The notes under the pieces were generated by a model. It was not told where the DNA came from and did no database searches. It was given only the letters and a program-made list of their open reading frames with translations. The translations under genes were made by a program, and so were the position numbers. Of a stretch of 64,000 bases of DNA, positions 20,937-32,284 are shown in pieces. The stretch comes from Bufo bufo. Taxonomy: Eukaryota; Chordata; Amphibia; Anura; Bufonidae. The stretch spans positions 406,204,565-406,268,564 of the forward strand of contig NC_053392.1 of the NCBI RefSeq assembly GCF_905171765.1, given 5' to 3'. Each line of letters starts with the position of its first letter. Within the stretch, counting starts at the first letter, position 1.

Positions 20937-21842
20937 CATGTTTAAAATGTCTCCCCATACTCCCAGGCCCCTTACACAGGTTAACTGGCTCCCCGGCTCC
21001 CCGTGTCGTTTCTGTTGCCTGCATGGCCGCCACTGCATCTCCCCGTCACGCGGATGAAAACATTTAGCGTCGGGTGAGGGCGGGGGTTTGGAGTCGGGGT
21101 GGTAGCCATTAGCCGGCTGCGACAGGAACGAGCCTCTCTAGCTTTACCTGCAATGCGGTGGTCATGCGGGCATCAGAAGCAACGTGGGTGCCTGGGAGCA
21201 AGATAAGTACAGCCTCTGTGAGGGGCCTGGGCATAAGGGGAGGCATTTTAGGGGTTCGATAACCCCTTTAATCACTAGCCTATATATGCAATATATATTG
21301 AAAGCAAAGTAGACATTATTCCTGTTTACTTATACAACGCCATCTTCACACTCATATATGTATTTAATTAAAAGGTTTCCTAAGTACCTGTTCTCTTATA
21401 AATTTGTAATTCTCATCTAAAAGAAATTGCCTGTTAGACTAAATATATTGCATTACTACTTGTATTTCACTTCATGTGAATAAGGATATCATGCTTAATA
21501 GTTTAATGTACCGTAGTTAGAATCATTGTTGTACCCAGCTGTGATGGCAAAAAAGAGAACAGATGCACTGGTTGTACAGGCAGGGCCTGATGACCTTTTG
21601 TACAGTTTTTCAATTGTAATGATCCCATGACTGCAGCTGCATTTATTGGCAACATAGCAAATTTTAAACCAACTTAGCCTCTATATGAACTAGGTTTTAA
21701 GCATACAGTATCTTTACTTCTGGTACTATTTTACTCTTTACATCTATACAGTAGTTAAAATAAGTATTTGATACACTGGCGATTTGGCAAGTTTTCCCAT
21801 ACCTCACAGTTGGAACGGTGTTCTTGGGGTTGTACTCATCCT
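20937..21842. other. Non-coding stretch with possible TTAA element end
   Basis: 20937-21270 is GC-rich and ends ggggttcgataacccctttaa, similar to the end of a TTAA-flanked element, but no partner end is seen. 21270-21842 is AT-rich with no supported feature. Confidence 0.35.
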
Positions 21843-22096
21843 TAGGGTTGAGCGAACCCGAAATGTAAAATTCGGGTTCGTACCGAACTTTTGGATTTTT
21901 GGTCCCCGGACCCGAATCCGAACATTTCAGTAAAAGTTCGGGTTCAGGTTCGGTGTTCAGCGATTTCTTGGCACTTTTTGAAAGGCTGCAGAGCAGCCAA
22001 TCAACAAGCGTTTAACTCTGTGCCCTTAGAAGCCATCACAGCCATGCCTACTAATGGCATGGCTGAAATTGGCCAGTGCAGCATATGACCCATCCT

Positions 22097-22106
22097 CTAT
22101 ATAAGC
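22097..22106 (+). promoter_or_regulatory. TATA box and promoter of hAT copy A
   Basis: ctatataagc, preceded by gcagccaatcaac (CCAAT box, about 21976) and attggcca (22067), and followed by a conserved gtcacgtagcgctgca. The same arrangement recurs in copy B at 61560-61671, so it is under selection or recently shared. Confidence 0.65.
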
Positions 22107-22399
22107 TGGAGTCACGTAGCGCTGCACGTCACTCTGCTGTTACTAGTGAAGGGAGAGGATGCTGCTGCTGTGAGGGAGAGAAAAGGAAAGAATCTTTAAT
22201 CAGAAGTGCTTGTGAACTCAGCGATCTACATAGATTTAGTTTTGTGGGTGCAGTGCACAATCTTTTTACCCTGCCCTGAGCCCAGTGACACAGAAAGAGA
22301 ACTTTTATTCATCTGTTAGTTAGGTGGGCGGCGGCGGCCATTTTATGCAAGCTCGGTGCACCAGCACTGCATATGTGCTTTTGTGACATTGAAATCCAA

Positions 22400-23342
22400 G
22401 CTTGAAATACTGCAAAAATAATCTGGGGTTAAAAAAAACACAAATTTTTGGCAATATCATACATCTGGTGCCTTTGCAGCATTAGTCAGTGTGCAATTTA
22501 AGCTGGAAATACAGCTCTCATTTTCTGGGTTTTAAAAAACTCAATTTTTTTGCTAAATACTAAGTTTTACAGCCCTTGCTGCATCTGTACATGTGAAATT
22601 CAAGCATTTTATACTGCTGTCATATTCTGTTAGTAAAAAAAAAACACCCATTTTGGGCAAAGTACTTAAACTGTTATTGTTAAAACAAGCTTGAAATACT
22701 TCAATAATCTTCTGGCTTTGAAAAAACACCCATTTTTGGTAATACCCTCCATCTTAGTCAGTGTGCAATTTAAGCTAGAAATACAGTTTAATTTTCTGAG
22801 TTTTAGAAAGCACCCTTTTTGGGCAAAATACTCAATTTTACAGCCCTTGCTGCATCTGTACATGTGAAATTCAAGCATTATATACTGCTGTCATATTCTG
22901 TTATTCAAAAAACACCCATTTTTGGCAAAATACTTTAATTTGTGGCTTTGTCTGCATCTGTCAGTGTGAAATTCAAGCGTTATATACTGCTGTCATATTC
23001 TGTTATTAAAAAAAACACCCATTTTGGGCAAAGTACTTAATATGGCAGCCTTTGCTGCAGCTGTGATTGTTAAATACTAGCTTGAAATACATTTGGCAAT
23101 ACCCTCCATCTGGGGCCTCTGCCACATTAGTCAGTGTGCAATTTAAGCTAGAAATACAGCTATAATTTTCTGGGTTTTAAAAAACACCCATTTAGGGCAA
23201 AATACTTAATTTGTGGCCTTGTCTGCATCTGTACGTGTGAGATACACCCTTTAGATACTGTTGGTTTATTCTGATATTAAAAAAACACCCATTTAGGGCC
23301 AAAAACTTAATTTTGCAGCCTTTGCTGCATCTGTCATTGTGA
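22400..23342 (+). repeat. Degenerate 99-bp tandem repeats in the hAT A leader
   Basis: Units carry ctgcatctgt, gtgaaattcaagc or gagatacacc, a ctgctgt...attctg segment, and aaacacccatttt. They resume at 27882 after the insertion and end just before the start codon at 28265. Confidence 0.75.
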
Positions 23343-24054
23343 GATACACCCAGGGGCGGACTGAGAACCCTCAGGGCCCCCGGGCAAAATAAATCAAGGG
23401 CCCCCTTACAGGCCCCACCCATGTTCTGCTGCAAGCCGCACCCTTGTCCCACCTCCATGCCCCGTCTCCAGCCACACCCTACACAATCTTTAATAAGATT
23501 TCAAAGTTAAAGTGACACAAAAGGCACCCAGACCACTTCAGCTCATTGATGTGGTCTGGGTACAGTGTCCCTTTTGCAAATCGAGCTGCAATGTTCTAGA
23601 GAAGCTGCATTGTTTACGTTCCAGCAATAAGTCAGCCTCTAGTCGCTGGCAGCCACCTGAGGGCATCCTGGAGTAAAACAGACCTTTGGTCCGGTATCTG
23701 ACGCTGGACGTCCTCACACCCTGCATGATGACCTCCAGGGTCAGATTTTTTTCCCCATAGGAAAGCATTGATTCAATGCTTTCGTATGGGGTGATCTAAT
23801 CTCAGCGTCCATTAGTGAGCCTCTGTTAGAAGCAGTGTGGGCATAACTACTGTGAAGGGGGCACATATCTGGGCATAACTACTGTGAAAGGGGGGAGGCC
23901 CTTCACAGTAGTTATTAATCCCTTTCAGCAGTGAATGGGGGACTGCTGAAAGGGGTTAATAACTACTGTGAAGGGCCTAGCCGTCTGGGCAACCCCACAG
24001 ATCATCCCCCCACCCACCTTGTACTTGTTCCACTGATCCGCTACTTGCGGGCTA

Positions 24055-24215
24055 CATGGGCATGAGTTCAGTCACTTCGGTGCGCAATCCCATCCTGCGG
24101 CGCGTGATCCCGCGAGACCCGTGACCTACAGCGGCGGGTCTTGCGGGATCACGCGCTGCAGAACAGGATTGCGCACCGAAGTGACTGAACTCATTCCCGC
24201 GCAGCCCACAAGTAG
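24055..24215. repeat. Hairpin inside the hAT composite
   Basis: The left arm (ttcagtcacttcggtgcgcaa) faces the complement at 24170-24200; the apex is about 24125. GC-rich and non-coding. Confidence 0.7.
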
Positions 24216-24249
24216 CGGAACAATTACAAGAGGGGTGGGGAATAGCCAA

Positions 24250-25075
24250 ATTAAAAAATATTTTGAACCAAAAGGTGTTATGGGGGCTCTGTGGATGGCA
24301 CTGTTTGGGGGCTCTGTGGATGGCACTGTTATGGGGGCTTTGTGGGTGGCACTGTTGTGGGGGCTCTGTGGATGGCACTGTTGTGGGGGCTCTGTGGGTG
24401 ACACTGTTGTGGGGGCTCTGTGGGTGACACTGTTGTGGGGGCTCTGTGGGTGACACTGTTGTGGGGGCTCTGTGGGTGACACTGTTGTGGGGGCTCTGTG
24501 GGTGACACTGTTGTGGGGGGCTCTGTGGGTGACACTGTTGTGGGGGGATCTGTGGGTGACACATATATAGCACCTTATGCTATATATGTGTCATCCACAG
24601 ATCCCCCCATAACAGTGTCCCTGTGAGTGAATGATCCCCAATACAAGGTCTGGGGGCCGGCATCTGGTGTTGTAATGGCAGCGGGGCCCGGTGCAGTCAC
24701 TGTATTCTATTACATCGGGCCCCGCTCATTGTAATACTAATATTCATATATGAACAACTTGAAATCCTCTGTGATCCTCTCCCTCTCTGTACTCACAAAC
24801 TCAGTAGCAGGCCGGGCGGCAGCGCAACTCACTGACGTCACGCGCCTGCTCTTCCTACTTAATTCATAAAGTGGGAGGAGCAGGCGCGTGACGTCAGTGA
24901 GTTGCGCTGCCGCCCGGCCTGCTACTGAGTTTGTGAGTACAGAGAGGGAGAGGATTGCAGAGGATTTCAAGTTGTTCACATATGAATAATAGTATTACAG
25001 TGAGCGGGGCCCGGTGTAATAGAATACAGTGACTGCACCAGGCCCCGCTGCCATTACCAGGCCAGCATAACATTC
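24250..25075 (-). mobile_element. Second copy of the 1216-2197 fold-back family, incomplete
   Basis: In opposite orientation to the copy at 1216: the aatattttgaaccaaaaggtg block, the minisatellite (24290-24610) and the gcggggcccgg inverted repeat occur in reverse order. Its inner inverted repeat (24680-24800 against 24930-25050) is longer, with tgacgtca in each arm at 24833 and 24889. The outer terminal repeats are absent. Confidence 0.7.
24290..24610. repeat. Minisatellite, about 28-bp units, array 2
   Basis: About 11 units of gggggctctgtgggtgacactgttgt type, flipping at 24565-24590 to the complementary orientation through the same hairpin as array 1. Confidence 0.85.
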
Positions 25076-25577
25076 GGAATCGGGGTGCTGGGCACAGTGC
25101 TCCAGACTAAAAAAAATACCTAGTAGCCATTGGCTCCTGAACTGAAAAATTTAGGAGCCAAATAAAATTTTTAGTCACCAAATCAAAACTGAATCAAAAT
25201 TTTGGTATCGTGAAAACACTACGCCGATCAGAATGGCGTAGGGTTGTTTCGATACCAAAGTTTTGATTCGCTTTCGTCACCATAAAAAAGTATTGCGATA
25301 CTCAATATCGTGCAAAAAAATAAAAAAAAAAACACCAAAAAAAGCTGCGGGCATTTCGCATTTTATGAAACGTTTGGCTCATAATAGAACAGTTCTATCC
25401 TATTTTTTGGGGTGACAAGGTGACAAAAAATGGCGAATGCTCACCGCATAGGAAATATTTTTTAATAATTTAATAGTTTGGACTTTTCGGACACAGCGCT
25501 ATGTAATATGTTTATTTATTGTTTATATATTTTATATGTAGAATTGGGAAAGGGGGGATTTAAACTTAATATTTTAG

Positions 25578-25900
25578 GGTACTTTCACACTAGCGTTTTT
25601 CATTTCCGGCATAGAGTTCCGTCACAGGGGCTCTATACCGGAAAAGATGTCTTCAGGTCAGTCTTTTTGACTGATCAGGCAAAAGATAAAACCGCAGCAT
25701 TCTACGGTTTTATCTCTGGCGAAAAAAACTGAAGATTTACCTGAATGCCGGATTCAGCATTTTTCCCCATAGGAATGTATTAGTGCCGTATCCGGCATTC
25801 AAAATACCGGAATGCCGGATCCATCCTTCCGGTTGAACCGTGCGATTTTCACGCATGGTTGATAGGATGAAAGTCTATTCACTGTATTACTTTCCCTTAT
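25578..25900. repeat. Fragment related to the gggctctttcacac fold-back family
   Basis: Starts ttagggtactttcacactag and carries ccggcatagagttccgt, parallel to the left arm at 26574-26640. The other end is not evident. Confidence 0.5.
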
Positions 25901-25969
25901 AACAACATGGTTATAAGGGAAAATAATAGCATTCTTTAATGCAGAATGCGTAGTAGAAGGTCAATATAA

Positions 25970-26500
25970 TAAACATTGGTGGCGCAGTGCGCCCCCCCAA
26001 CACCCCAGTATAATAAACGCAGTGCGCCCCCCTCCCTAGTATAATAAATATATAAACATTGGTGGGCAGTGCCAATGAGGGTTAAAAAAATAAATAAAAA
26101 TTAACTCACCTCCTCCAATTGATCGCGTAGCAGCCGGTCTCCTGTTCTTTCTTCAGGACCTGTCAAAGGACCTGTGGTGACATCACTGTGCTCATCACAT
26201 GATCCATCACATGATCATGGACCATGTGATGGAGCTCAGTGACGTCACCACAGGTCCTGAAGAAAGGACAGGAGACCGGCAGCTACGTGATCAATTGGAG
26301 GAGGTGAGTTAATTTTTATTTCTTTATTTTAACCCTCATTGGCACTGCCCACTGCGCCACCAATGTTTATTATACTGGGGGGGGGGGGGGCGCCGCACTC
26401 AATGTTTATTATACTGGGGGGGGGGCGCACTCAATGTTTATTATACTGGGGGGGGGGGCGCCGCACTCAATGTTTATTATACTGGGGGGGGGGGAATATT
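25970..26500. repeat. Palindrome with unequal G-rich arms
   Basis: The apex is at about 26200 (catcacatgatcatgg). Arms pair from ggagaccggc and caattggaggaggtgag outward to accaatgtttattatactgg. The right arm holds four copies of tgtttattatactgg followed by runs of 8 to 14 G; the left arm has fewer. TGACGTCA lies at 26240. Confidence 0.75.
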
Positions 26501-26571
26501 TATTTTAGACAAGCAAGTTTGAGCCTAGAGGATGACACAAATGAAGCCAAATGAACTATTACTTGCTCAAG

Positions 26572-27345
26572 TTAGGGCTCTTTCACACTTGCGTTCTTTT
26601 CTTCCGGCATAGAGTTCCGTCGTCGGGGCTCTATGCCGGAAGAATCCTGATCAGTTTTATCCCCATGCATTCTGAATGGAGAGAAATCCGTTCAGGATGC
26701 ATCAGGATGTCTTCAGTTCCGGAACGGAACATTTTTTGGCTGGAGAAAATACCGCAGCATGCTGTGCTTTTTGCTCCGGCCAAAAATCCTGAACACTTGC
26801 TGCAAGGCCGGATCCGGAATTAATGCCCATTGAAAGGCATTAATCCGGATCCGGCCATAAGCTAAACGTCGTTTCGGCGCATTACCGGATCCGACGTTTA
26901 GCTTTTTCTGAATGGTTACCATGGCTGCCGGGACGCTAAAGTCCTGGCAGCCATGGTAAAGTGTAGTGGGGAGCGGGGGAGCAGTATACTTACCGTCCGT
27001 GTGGCTCCCGGGGCGCTTCAGAGTGACGTCAGGGCGCCCCATGCGCATGGGTGACATGATCACATGGATCACGTCATCCATGCGCATGGGGCGCTCTGAC
27101 GTCATTCTGGAGCGCCCCGGGAGCCGCACGGACGGTAAGTATACTGCTCCCCCCCTCCCCACTACTACTATGGCAGCCAGGACTTTAATAGCGTCCTGGC
27201 TGCCATAGTAACACTGAACGCATTTTGAAGGCGGATCAGTCTTAAAATGCTTTCAGTTCACTTGCGTTTTTCCGGATCCGGCGGGCACCTCCGGCAAATG
27301 GAGTGCACGACGGATCCGGACAACGCAAGTGTGAAAGAGCCCTAA
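26572..27345. mobile_element. Fold-back element with ttagggctctttcacac ends
   Basis: Ends ttagggctctttcacacttg and the exact complement. The arms pair over most of 770 bp; the apex is near 27060. Each arm has TGACGTCA (27024, 27097). No coding. Confidence 0.8.
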
Positions 27346-27349
27346 GATA

Positions 27350-27780
27350 TATAAATAATTCTGTAGACCAATATTTTCCAACCTGTGGCTCTGAGGCTGC
27401 TGCTAAAACTCTGAGCATATCCTGGCAGTCTTTGGTGGGCAAGAAATTCAGAAAGTTGTAGATCTGCAACACAGGTGGGGCCCTGGTCACAGACTTTACC
27501 TAGGGAATCCCACTTGACTTCGCCCATACAGCATCACAGGGTAGCGACAGCATCACAGGTCCTTTACCTCCTCCAGTTGCACAGCCTGTGAGCCTGACTC
27601 CTCCCACACAGGATCACATGGTCTTGACATCATCACAGGTCCTTTACCTCCTCACGCTGAACAGCCAGCCCAGGAGACTGACTCCGCCCACGCAGGATCA
27701 CGTGGTCGTGACATCATGAAAGGTCTTTTAGCCTCCTCCAACTAGAAAAACCCTGTAATGTATGGGCTACTGGGAGGAAT
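27350..27780. repeat. Tandem repeat of about 85 bp inside the hAT composite
   Basis: Three imperfect units containing catcacaggtcctttacctcc and gcctgactcctcccacac occur at 27550-27750. Confidence 0.55.
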
Positions 27781-28264
27781 AGGCGGTGAAAAAAAACTCT
27801 TTAGCACAGCTGCGGCGGGCCCCTATCCTGGCCGGGCCCTCGGACCACGTCCGAAATGCCCGACCGGTCAGTCCGCCCCTGGATACACCCTTTACATACT
27901 GCTGTGCTATTCCGGTATTAAATAAACACCCATTCTGGGCAAAAATCTTAATTTGTGGCCTTGTCTGCCTCTGTACGTCTGAGATACACGCTTTAGATAC
28001 TGCTGTGCTATTCTGGTATAAAAAAAAACACCCATTTAGGACAAAAATCTTAATTTTGCAGCCTTTGCTGCATATGTCATTGTGAGATACACCCTTTAGA
28101 TATTGTTCTATTCTGCTATTAAACAAATGCCCATTTAGGGCAAAAAAATATATTTTGCAGCCTTTACTGCATCTGTCATTGTGAGATACACGCGTTAGAT
28201 ACTGTTGTTCTATTCTGTTATTAAAAAAACACCCATTTTGGCCAAATTCCTAAATTTGAGAAAT

Positions 28265-30413
28265 ATGAGGAGAGTGTCAAATAAGGGACGTGGCCTCGGT
28301 CATGGTGCTGCTGGTGGAGCTTCTGTTGCAGGGAGAGGAGGTGGTCGATCTGTGCCAGCTATACGCACAAGTGAAACCCCTTCCTCAGGTGCGAGTAGGC
28401 GACAGAACCTTCAGTGGTATTTGGTCGGGCCTAATGCGGCTGTACGAATGGTGAGGCGAGAACAAGTACAGGCAATAGTAGATTGGGTTGCTGACAGTTT
28501 ATCCAGTTTCTTCACATTGTCTCCCACGCAGTCTCCTGCTAAAAGATCAGAGTTGGCACCTGCAGCCTATGTCCATCAGTCTTTCACCTCGCCCCCTTGC
28601 AAATCAGCCAAGCATTCTGAGCCCCAAGTCATGCAGTAGTCTCTTCTGCTTTTTGATGACTCTGTTAGCAGGGTTTCCCAGGGCCATCCACCTAGCCCTG
28701 CCCCAGAAGTGGAAGAGATTGAGTGCACCGATGCCAAACCACTTATGTTTCAAGATGAGTACATGGGAGGACCATCGCAGCACGTCTCGGATGATGACGA
28801 AACACAGGTGCCAACTGCTGGGGCTTTCGAAAGTGTGCAGTCTGGGGGGAAGATGATGTGGAAGACGATGAGGTCCTTGACCCCACATGGAATCAAGGTC
28901 ATGCAAGTGACCTGTGTAGTTCAGAGGAAGAGGCCGTGGTCGCACAGATCCACCAGCACAGCAGAAGAGGGAGCAGTGTGCAAAAGCGGAGTGGCCGTTC
29001 CCTAGACAGTACTCCTTCTACTGCCCACCGCAGCACGGGACCGAGCACACCAAAGCCAGCTCCAAGGAGTTCCCTGGCATGGCAGTTCTTCAGACAATGT
29101 GCTGATGACAAGATGCGAGTGGTTTGCATGCTGTGCAATCAGAGCCTGGAGCGAAACATTAACGTTTTCAACCTGAGCACAACCTGCATGACCAGGCATC
29201 TAAGTGCAAAGCATGAGCTGAAGTGGAGTAGACACCTCAAAAACCAAGAAAGGTCTCTGGCTCCTCCTGCTTCCTCTTCTGCTGCAGTCTCGGCCTCTTC
29301 ATCCACCTGTGGAGTGACAGTGCCACTTGCCACCCTGCAAACAGAGGATCTGCCAGCAACACCACCACCTGGGTCACCAAGCATCTCCACAATGTCCCAC
29401 GGAAGCGTTCAGCTCTCTATCTCCAAACACTGGAGTGGAAGAGGAAGTAACCCCCTACCCACCCGCGATCACTAGCCCTGAATGTCAGCATTTTAAAATT
29501 ACTGGCCATTGAAATGCTGTCATTCCGTCTGGTGGAGACGGAGAGCTTTAAAAGCCTTATGACGGTGGCTGTCCCACAGTACGTCGTGCCCAGCTGCCAC
29601 TACTTTTCCTGTGCACTGCGCAACGCCATCTGGAGCAAGGTGCACCTCAATACGGATACGTGGACCAGTAAGCACGGTCATGGACGTTATATCTCCCTAA
29701 CAGCACATTGGGTAAATGTAGTTGCAGCTGGGAGGATAGCAGTTTGGCGCATGTCCTTCCACCACAGAGGATTGCAGGGCGCTTCAGTTTGACTCCTGTT
29801 GCTTCCTCCTCCTACTCCACTTCCTCATCCTCTACCGGCTCCTCAATTAGTCAGCGTAACACCTCCACCACCACCTTCAGGACAGCCAGGGCTAAACGAC
29901 AGCAGGCAGTTTTAAAACGTATCTGTTTACAGGGACAAACCCCACACCGCGCAGGAGCTGTGGACGGGCCTTGAACAACAGACCGATGAGTGGTTGGTGC
30001 CAGTGAGCCTCAAGCCCGGCCTGGTGGTGTGCGATAACGGGCAAAATCTCGTAGCAGCTCTGGGACTAGCCGGTTTGACGCACATCCCTTGCCTGGCGCA
30101 TGTGCTGAGTTTGGTGGTGCAGAGATTCCTTAAACATTACCCCGATATGTCAGAGCTGCTGCATAAAGTGCGGCCGCCTGTGCGTGCTTTTGGCGTTCTC
30201 ACCCTGCTGCTGCTCGCCTGTCAGCGCTGCTGCTGTAACTTCGGCCTTCTTGCTCACCGCCTCATATGGGACGTGCCCACAAGGTGGAACTCCACCTTGC
30301 ACATGCTGGCCAGACTGTGCAAGCAGCAGCAGGCGATAGTGGAGTGTCAGCTGCAGCATGCACGGGTGAGTCACTCTGCGGAACAGCACCACTTCACCAC
30401 CAATGACAAATGA
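28265..30413 (+). pseudogene. hAT transposase copy A (BED finger and catalytic core, broken)
   Basis: Start codon at 28265 (MRRVSNKGRGLGHG), a Gly/Arg-rich N-terminus, then RQNLQWYLVGPNAAVRMVRR. A stop at 28637 and a frameshift near 28845 interrupt an acidic region. From 28858 the frame holds a BED zinc finger: SSLAWQFFRQC, VVCMLCNQSL (Cys pair) and TRHLSAKHE (His pair). Frames at 29514 and 29994 continue with the catalytic domain: KVHLNTDTWTSKHGHG, VVCDNGQNLVAAL and IPCLAHVLSLVVQ, then VPTRWNSTLHMLARL. The C-terminal dimerisation region is lost at 30414. It would excise and insert elements with the tagggttgagcg ends, making 8-bp duplications. Confidence 0.85.
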
Positions 30414-30417
30414 TAAA

Positions 30418-31250
30418 AAAAACGGTGGATGACACCATTATGGGGCATCTGTGGATGACAATGTTATGGGGGAACTGTGGATGACACTGTTATGGGCATC
30501 TGTGGATGACACGCTGTTATGGGGATCTGTGGATGACACACTGTTATGGGGCATCTGTGGATGACACCGTTATGGGGCATCTGTGGATGACACCGTTATG
30601 GGGCATTTGTGGATGACACCGTTATGGGGCATCTGTGGATGACACAGTTATGGGGGAACTGTGGATGACACTGTTATGGGTATCTGTGGATGACACACTG
30701 TTATGGGGCATCTGTGGATGACACACTGTTATGGGGCATCTGTGGATAACACACTGTTATGGGGCATATGTGGATGACACCATTATGGGGCATCTGTGGA
30801 TTACACCATTATGGGGGAACTGTGGATGACACTGTTATGGGCATCTGTGGATGACACACTGTAATGGGGATCTGTGGATGACACACTGTTATGGGGCATC
30901 TGTGGATAGCACACTGTTATGGGGCATCTGTGGATGACACCGTTATGGGGCATCTGTGGATGACACCGTTATGGGGGAACTGTGGATGACACTGTTATGG
31001 GCATCTGTGGATGACAAACTGTTATGGGGGATCTGTGGATGACACAGATGCCCCATAACAGTGTGTCATCCACAGATGCCCATAACGGTGTCATCCACAG
31101 ATGCCCATAACGGTGTTATCCGCAGATGCCCATAACGGTGTCATCCGCAGATGCCCCATAACAGTGTGTCATCCACAGATGCCCCATAACAGTGTGTCAT
31201 CCACAGATCCCCATAACAGTGTGTCATCCACAGATGCCCATAACAGTGTA
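30418..31250. repeat. Minisatellite array 3, inverted
   Basis: About 22 units of tggatgacaccgttatgggg type to 31044, then about eight units in the opposite orientation, with the flip at gatctgtggatgacacagat. It joins hAT A on the left and Gypsy 2 on the right and truncates both. Confidence 0.85.
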
Positions 31251-31883
31251 TTGTGTATTGACTATCGGGAATTGAACAAGATCACCATTAAGAATCAATA
31301 TTCCCTTCCTTTAATCCCCAATCTGTTCAATCAGGTTCTGGGGGCTTCATGGTTTTCCAAACTCGATTTGAGAGGAGCATTCAATTTAGTTCGAATTAAA
31401 GAAGGGGACGAATAGAAAACTGCTTTTAACACTCTGGAACGATATTTTGAATATTTGGTCATGCCTTTTGGGCTTAGTAATGCTCCTGCAGTTTTTCAAA
31501 ATTTCATGAATGACATTTTCAGGGAATTTATTGTCAAATATATGATTGTGTATCTTGATGATATTTAGATTTTTTTCTTCGAGTTGGGATTCTCATGTTA
31601 TGCATATCAGACAATTACTTGATAGTCAAAAAAAAAATCAACTATCTGCTAAGTTAGAAAAATACATTTTTGGGGTACAAGAAATTTTGTATCTTGGCTA
31701 TGTCCTCACTCCACACATGTTTAAAATGGATCATGGTAAGGTACAAGCTATTTTAGACTGAGTGAGACCGTCATACCTGAAAGCCTTACAGCGCTTATTA
31801 GGGTTCTCCAATTATTACTGTAAGTTTATAAAAAAAATTACTAAGAAGGGGGCGGATCTTGTTAACTGGCCTTTGGAGGCCAT

Positions 31884-32284
31884 GAGGGTTTTGTCAAAAA
31901 AATGAATAAAAAAATAAATAAAATATAAATATATGTAATCCAGCAGTGGTCTCAACTTGGATCAATGTAACTGTTGGATTCCAAATTACCTATATCGACA
32001 AATAGTGCCACTCCCCAAATTGGATAGCAAATGTATGAATATATAAATGCTCATTTTTCTATTAAATGACTCTTTTGTTTATATAAGAGGTAGAAATACA
32101 TTTTCTGCCAGAGAGTGGGGGTTACTCACTTCCACTAAATGACACAAAACAAGTCTTAAAAGGAATAAAATGCTAGGATAAAATGTAATGAGAGAAATAA
32201 AATAGTGTTCATGGTGATGCAGGCTCAACGCGTTTCGGGGTTTTAGTAAAGATAACCCCTTCCTCAGGAGCAGATTAACCACAA
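31884..32284 (-). mobile_element. 401-bp insert with hammerhead motif (Penelope-related or retrozyme-like)
   Basis: Flanked by the 14-bp duplication cctttggaggccat (31870-31883 and 32285-32298), confirmed because the Gypsy frame [13 protein letters not shown] resumes exactly. AT-rich and non-coding. On the minus strand it opens with a hammerhead-type sequence (32225-32275). The GAAACGCGT signature is shared with the 3-prime part of the Penelope element at 50145. I infer a short Penelope-derived or non-autonomous retroelement copy. Confidence 0.7.
32222..32275 (-). ncRNA. Hammerhead ribozyme-like motif (type I order)
   Basis: Minus strand, in order: stem I strand GCUC; core CUGAGGA (fits CUGANGA); an extra A; stem II GGGGUU with loop and AACCCC; core GAA; stem III ACG/CGU; U at the expected cleavage position; stem I strand GAGC, complementary to GCUC. 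All helices can form. Stem III without a loop is weak, as in short type I forms known from Penelope-like elements, which act as dimers. Activity is not shown by sequence. Confidence 0.65.

Larger units (their letters stand above)
23351..27881. mobile_element. 4.5-kb non-autonomous hAT-type composite element
   Basis: Ends are inverted: caggggcggactga at 23351 and its complement at 27868-27881. The 8-bp duplication gatacacc (23343-23350 and 27882-27889) is exact, which is the hAT hallmark. No transposase is present. The interior is a patchwork of smaller fold-back units: a hairpin at 24055-24215, a minisatellite element (24250-25075), a palindrome at 25970-26500 and a fold-back at 26572-27345. 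It interrupts the leader of hAT copy A. Confidence 0.88.
21843..30417 (+). mobile_element. BED-finger hAT transposon copy A, 3-prime truncated and split by an insertion
   Basis: Left end tagggttgagcgaacccgaa is the hAT terminal repeat seen also at 61470 and 50278. A promoter region follows, then degenerate 99-bp tandem repeats (22400-23350 and 27882-28260), then the transposase frames (28265-30413). At 23351-27881 a non-autonomous hAT element is inserted, with the 8-bp duplication gatacacc on both sides. The 3-prime part is missing: the sequence passes into a minisatellite at 30418. Copy B at 61470 is a close relative. Confidence 0.82.

Noticed and set aside
31101..31415. Fusion ORF of minisatellite peptide and RT
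   Set aside because: The array happens to join the Gypsy frame; the RT is 5-prime truncated and has stops shortly after.
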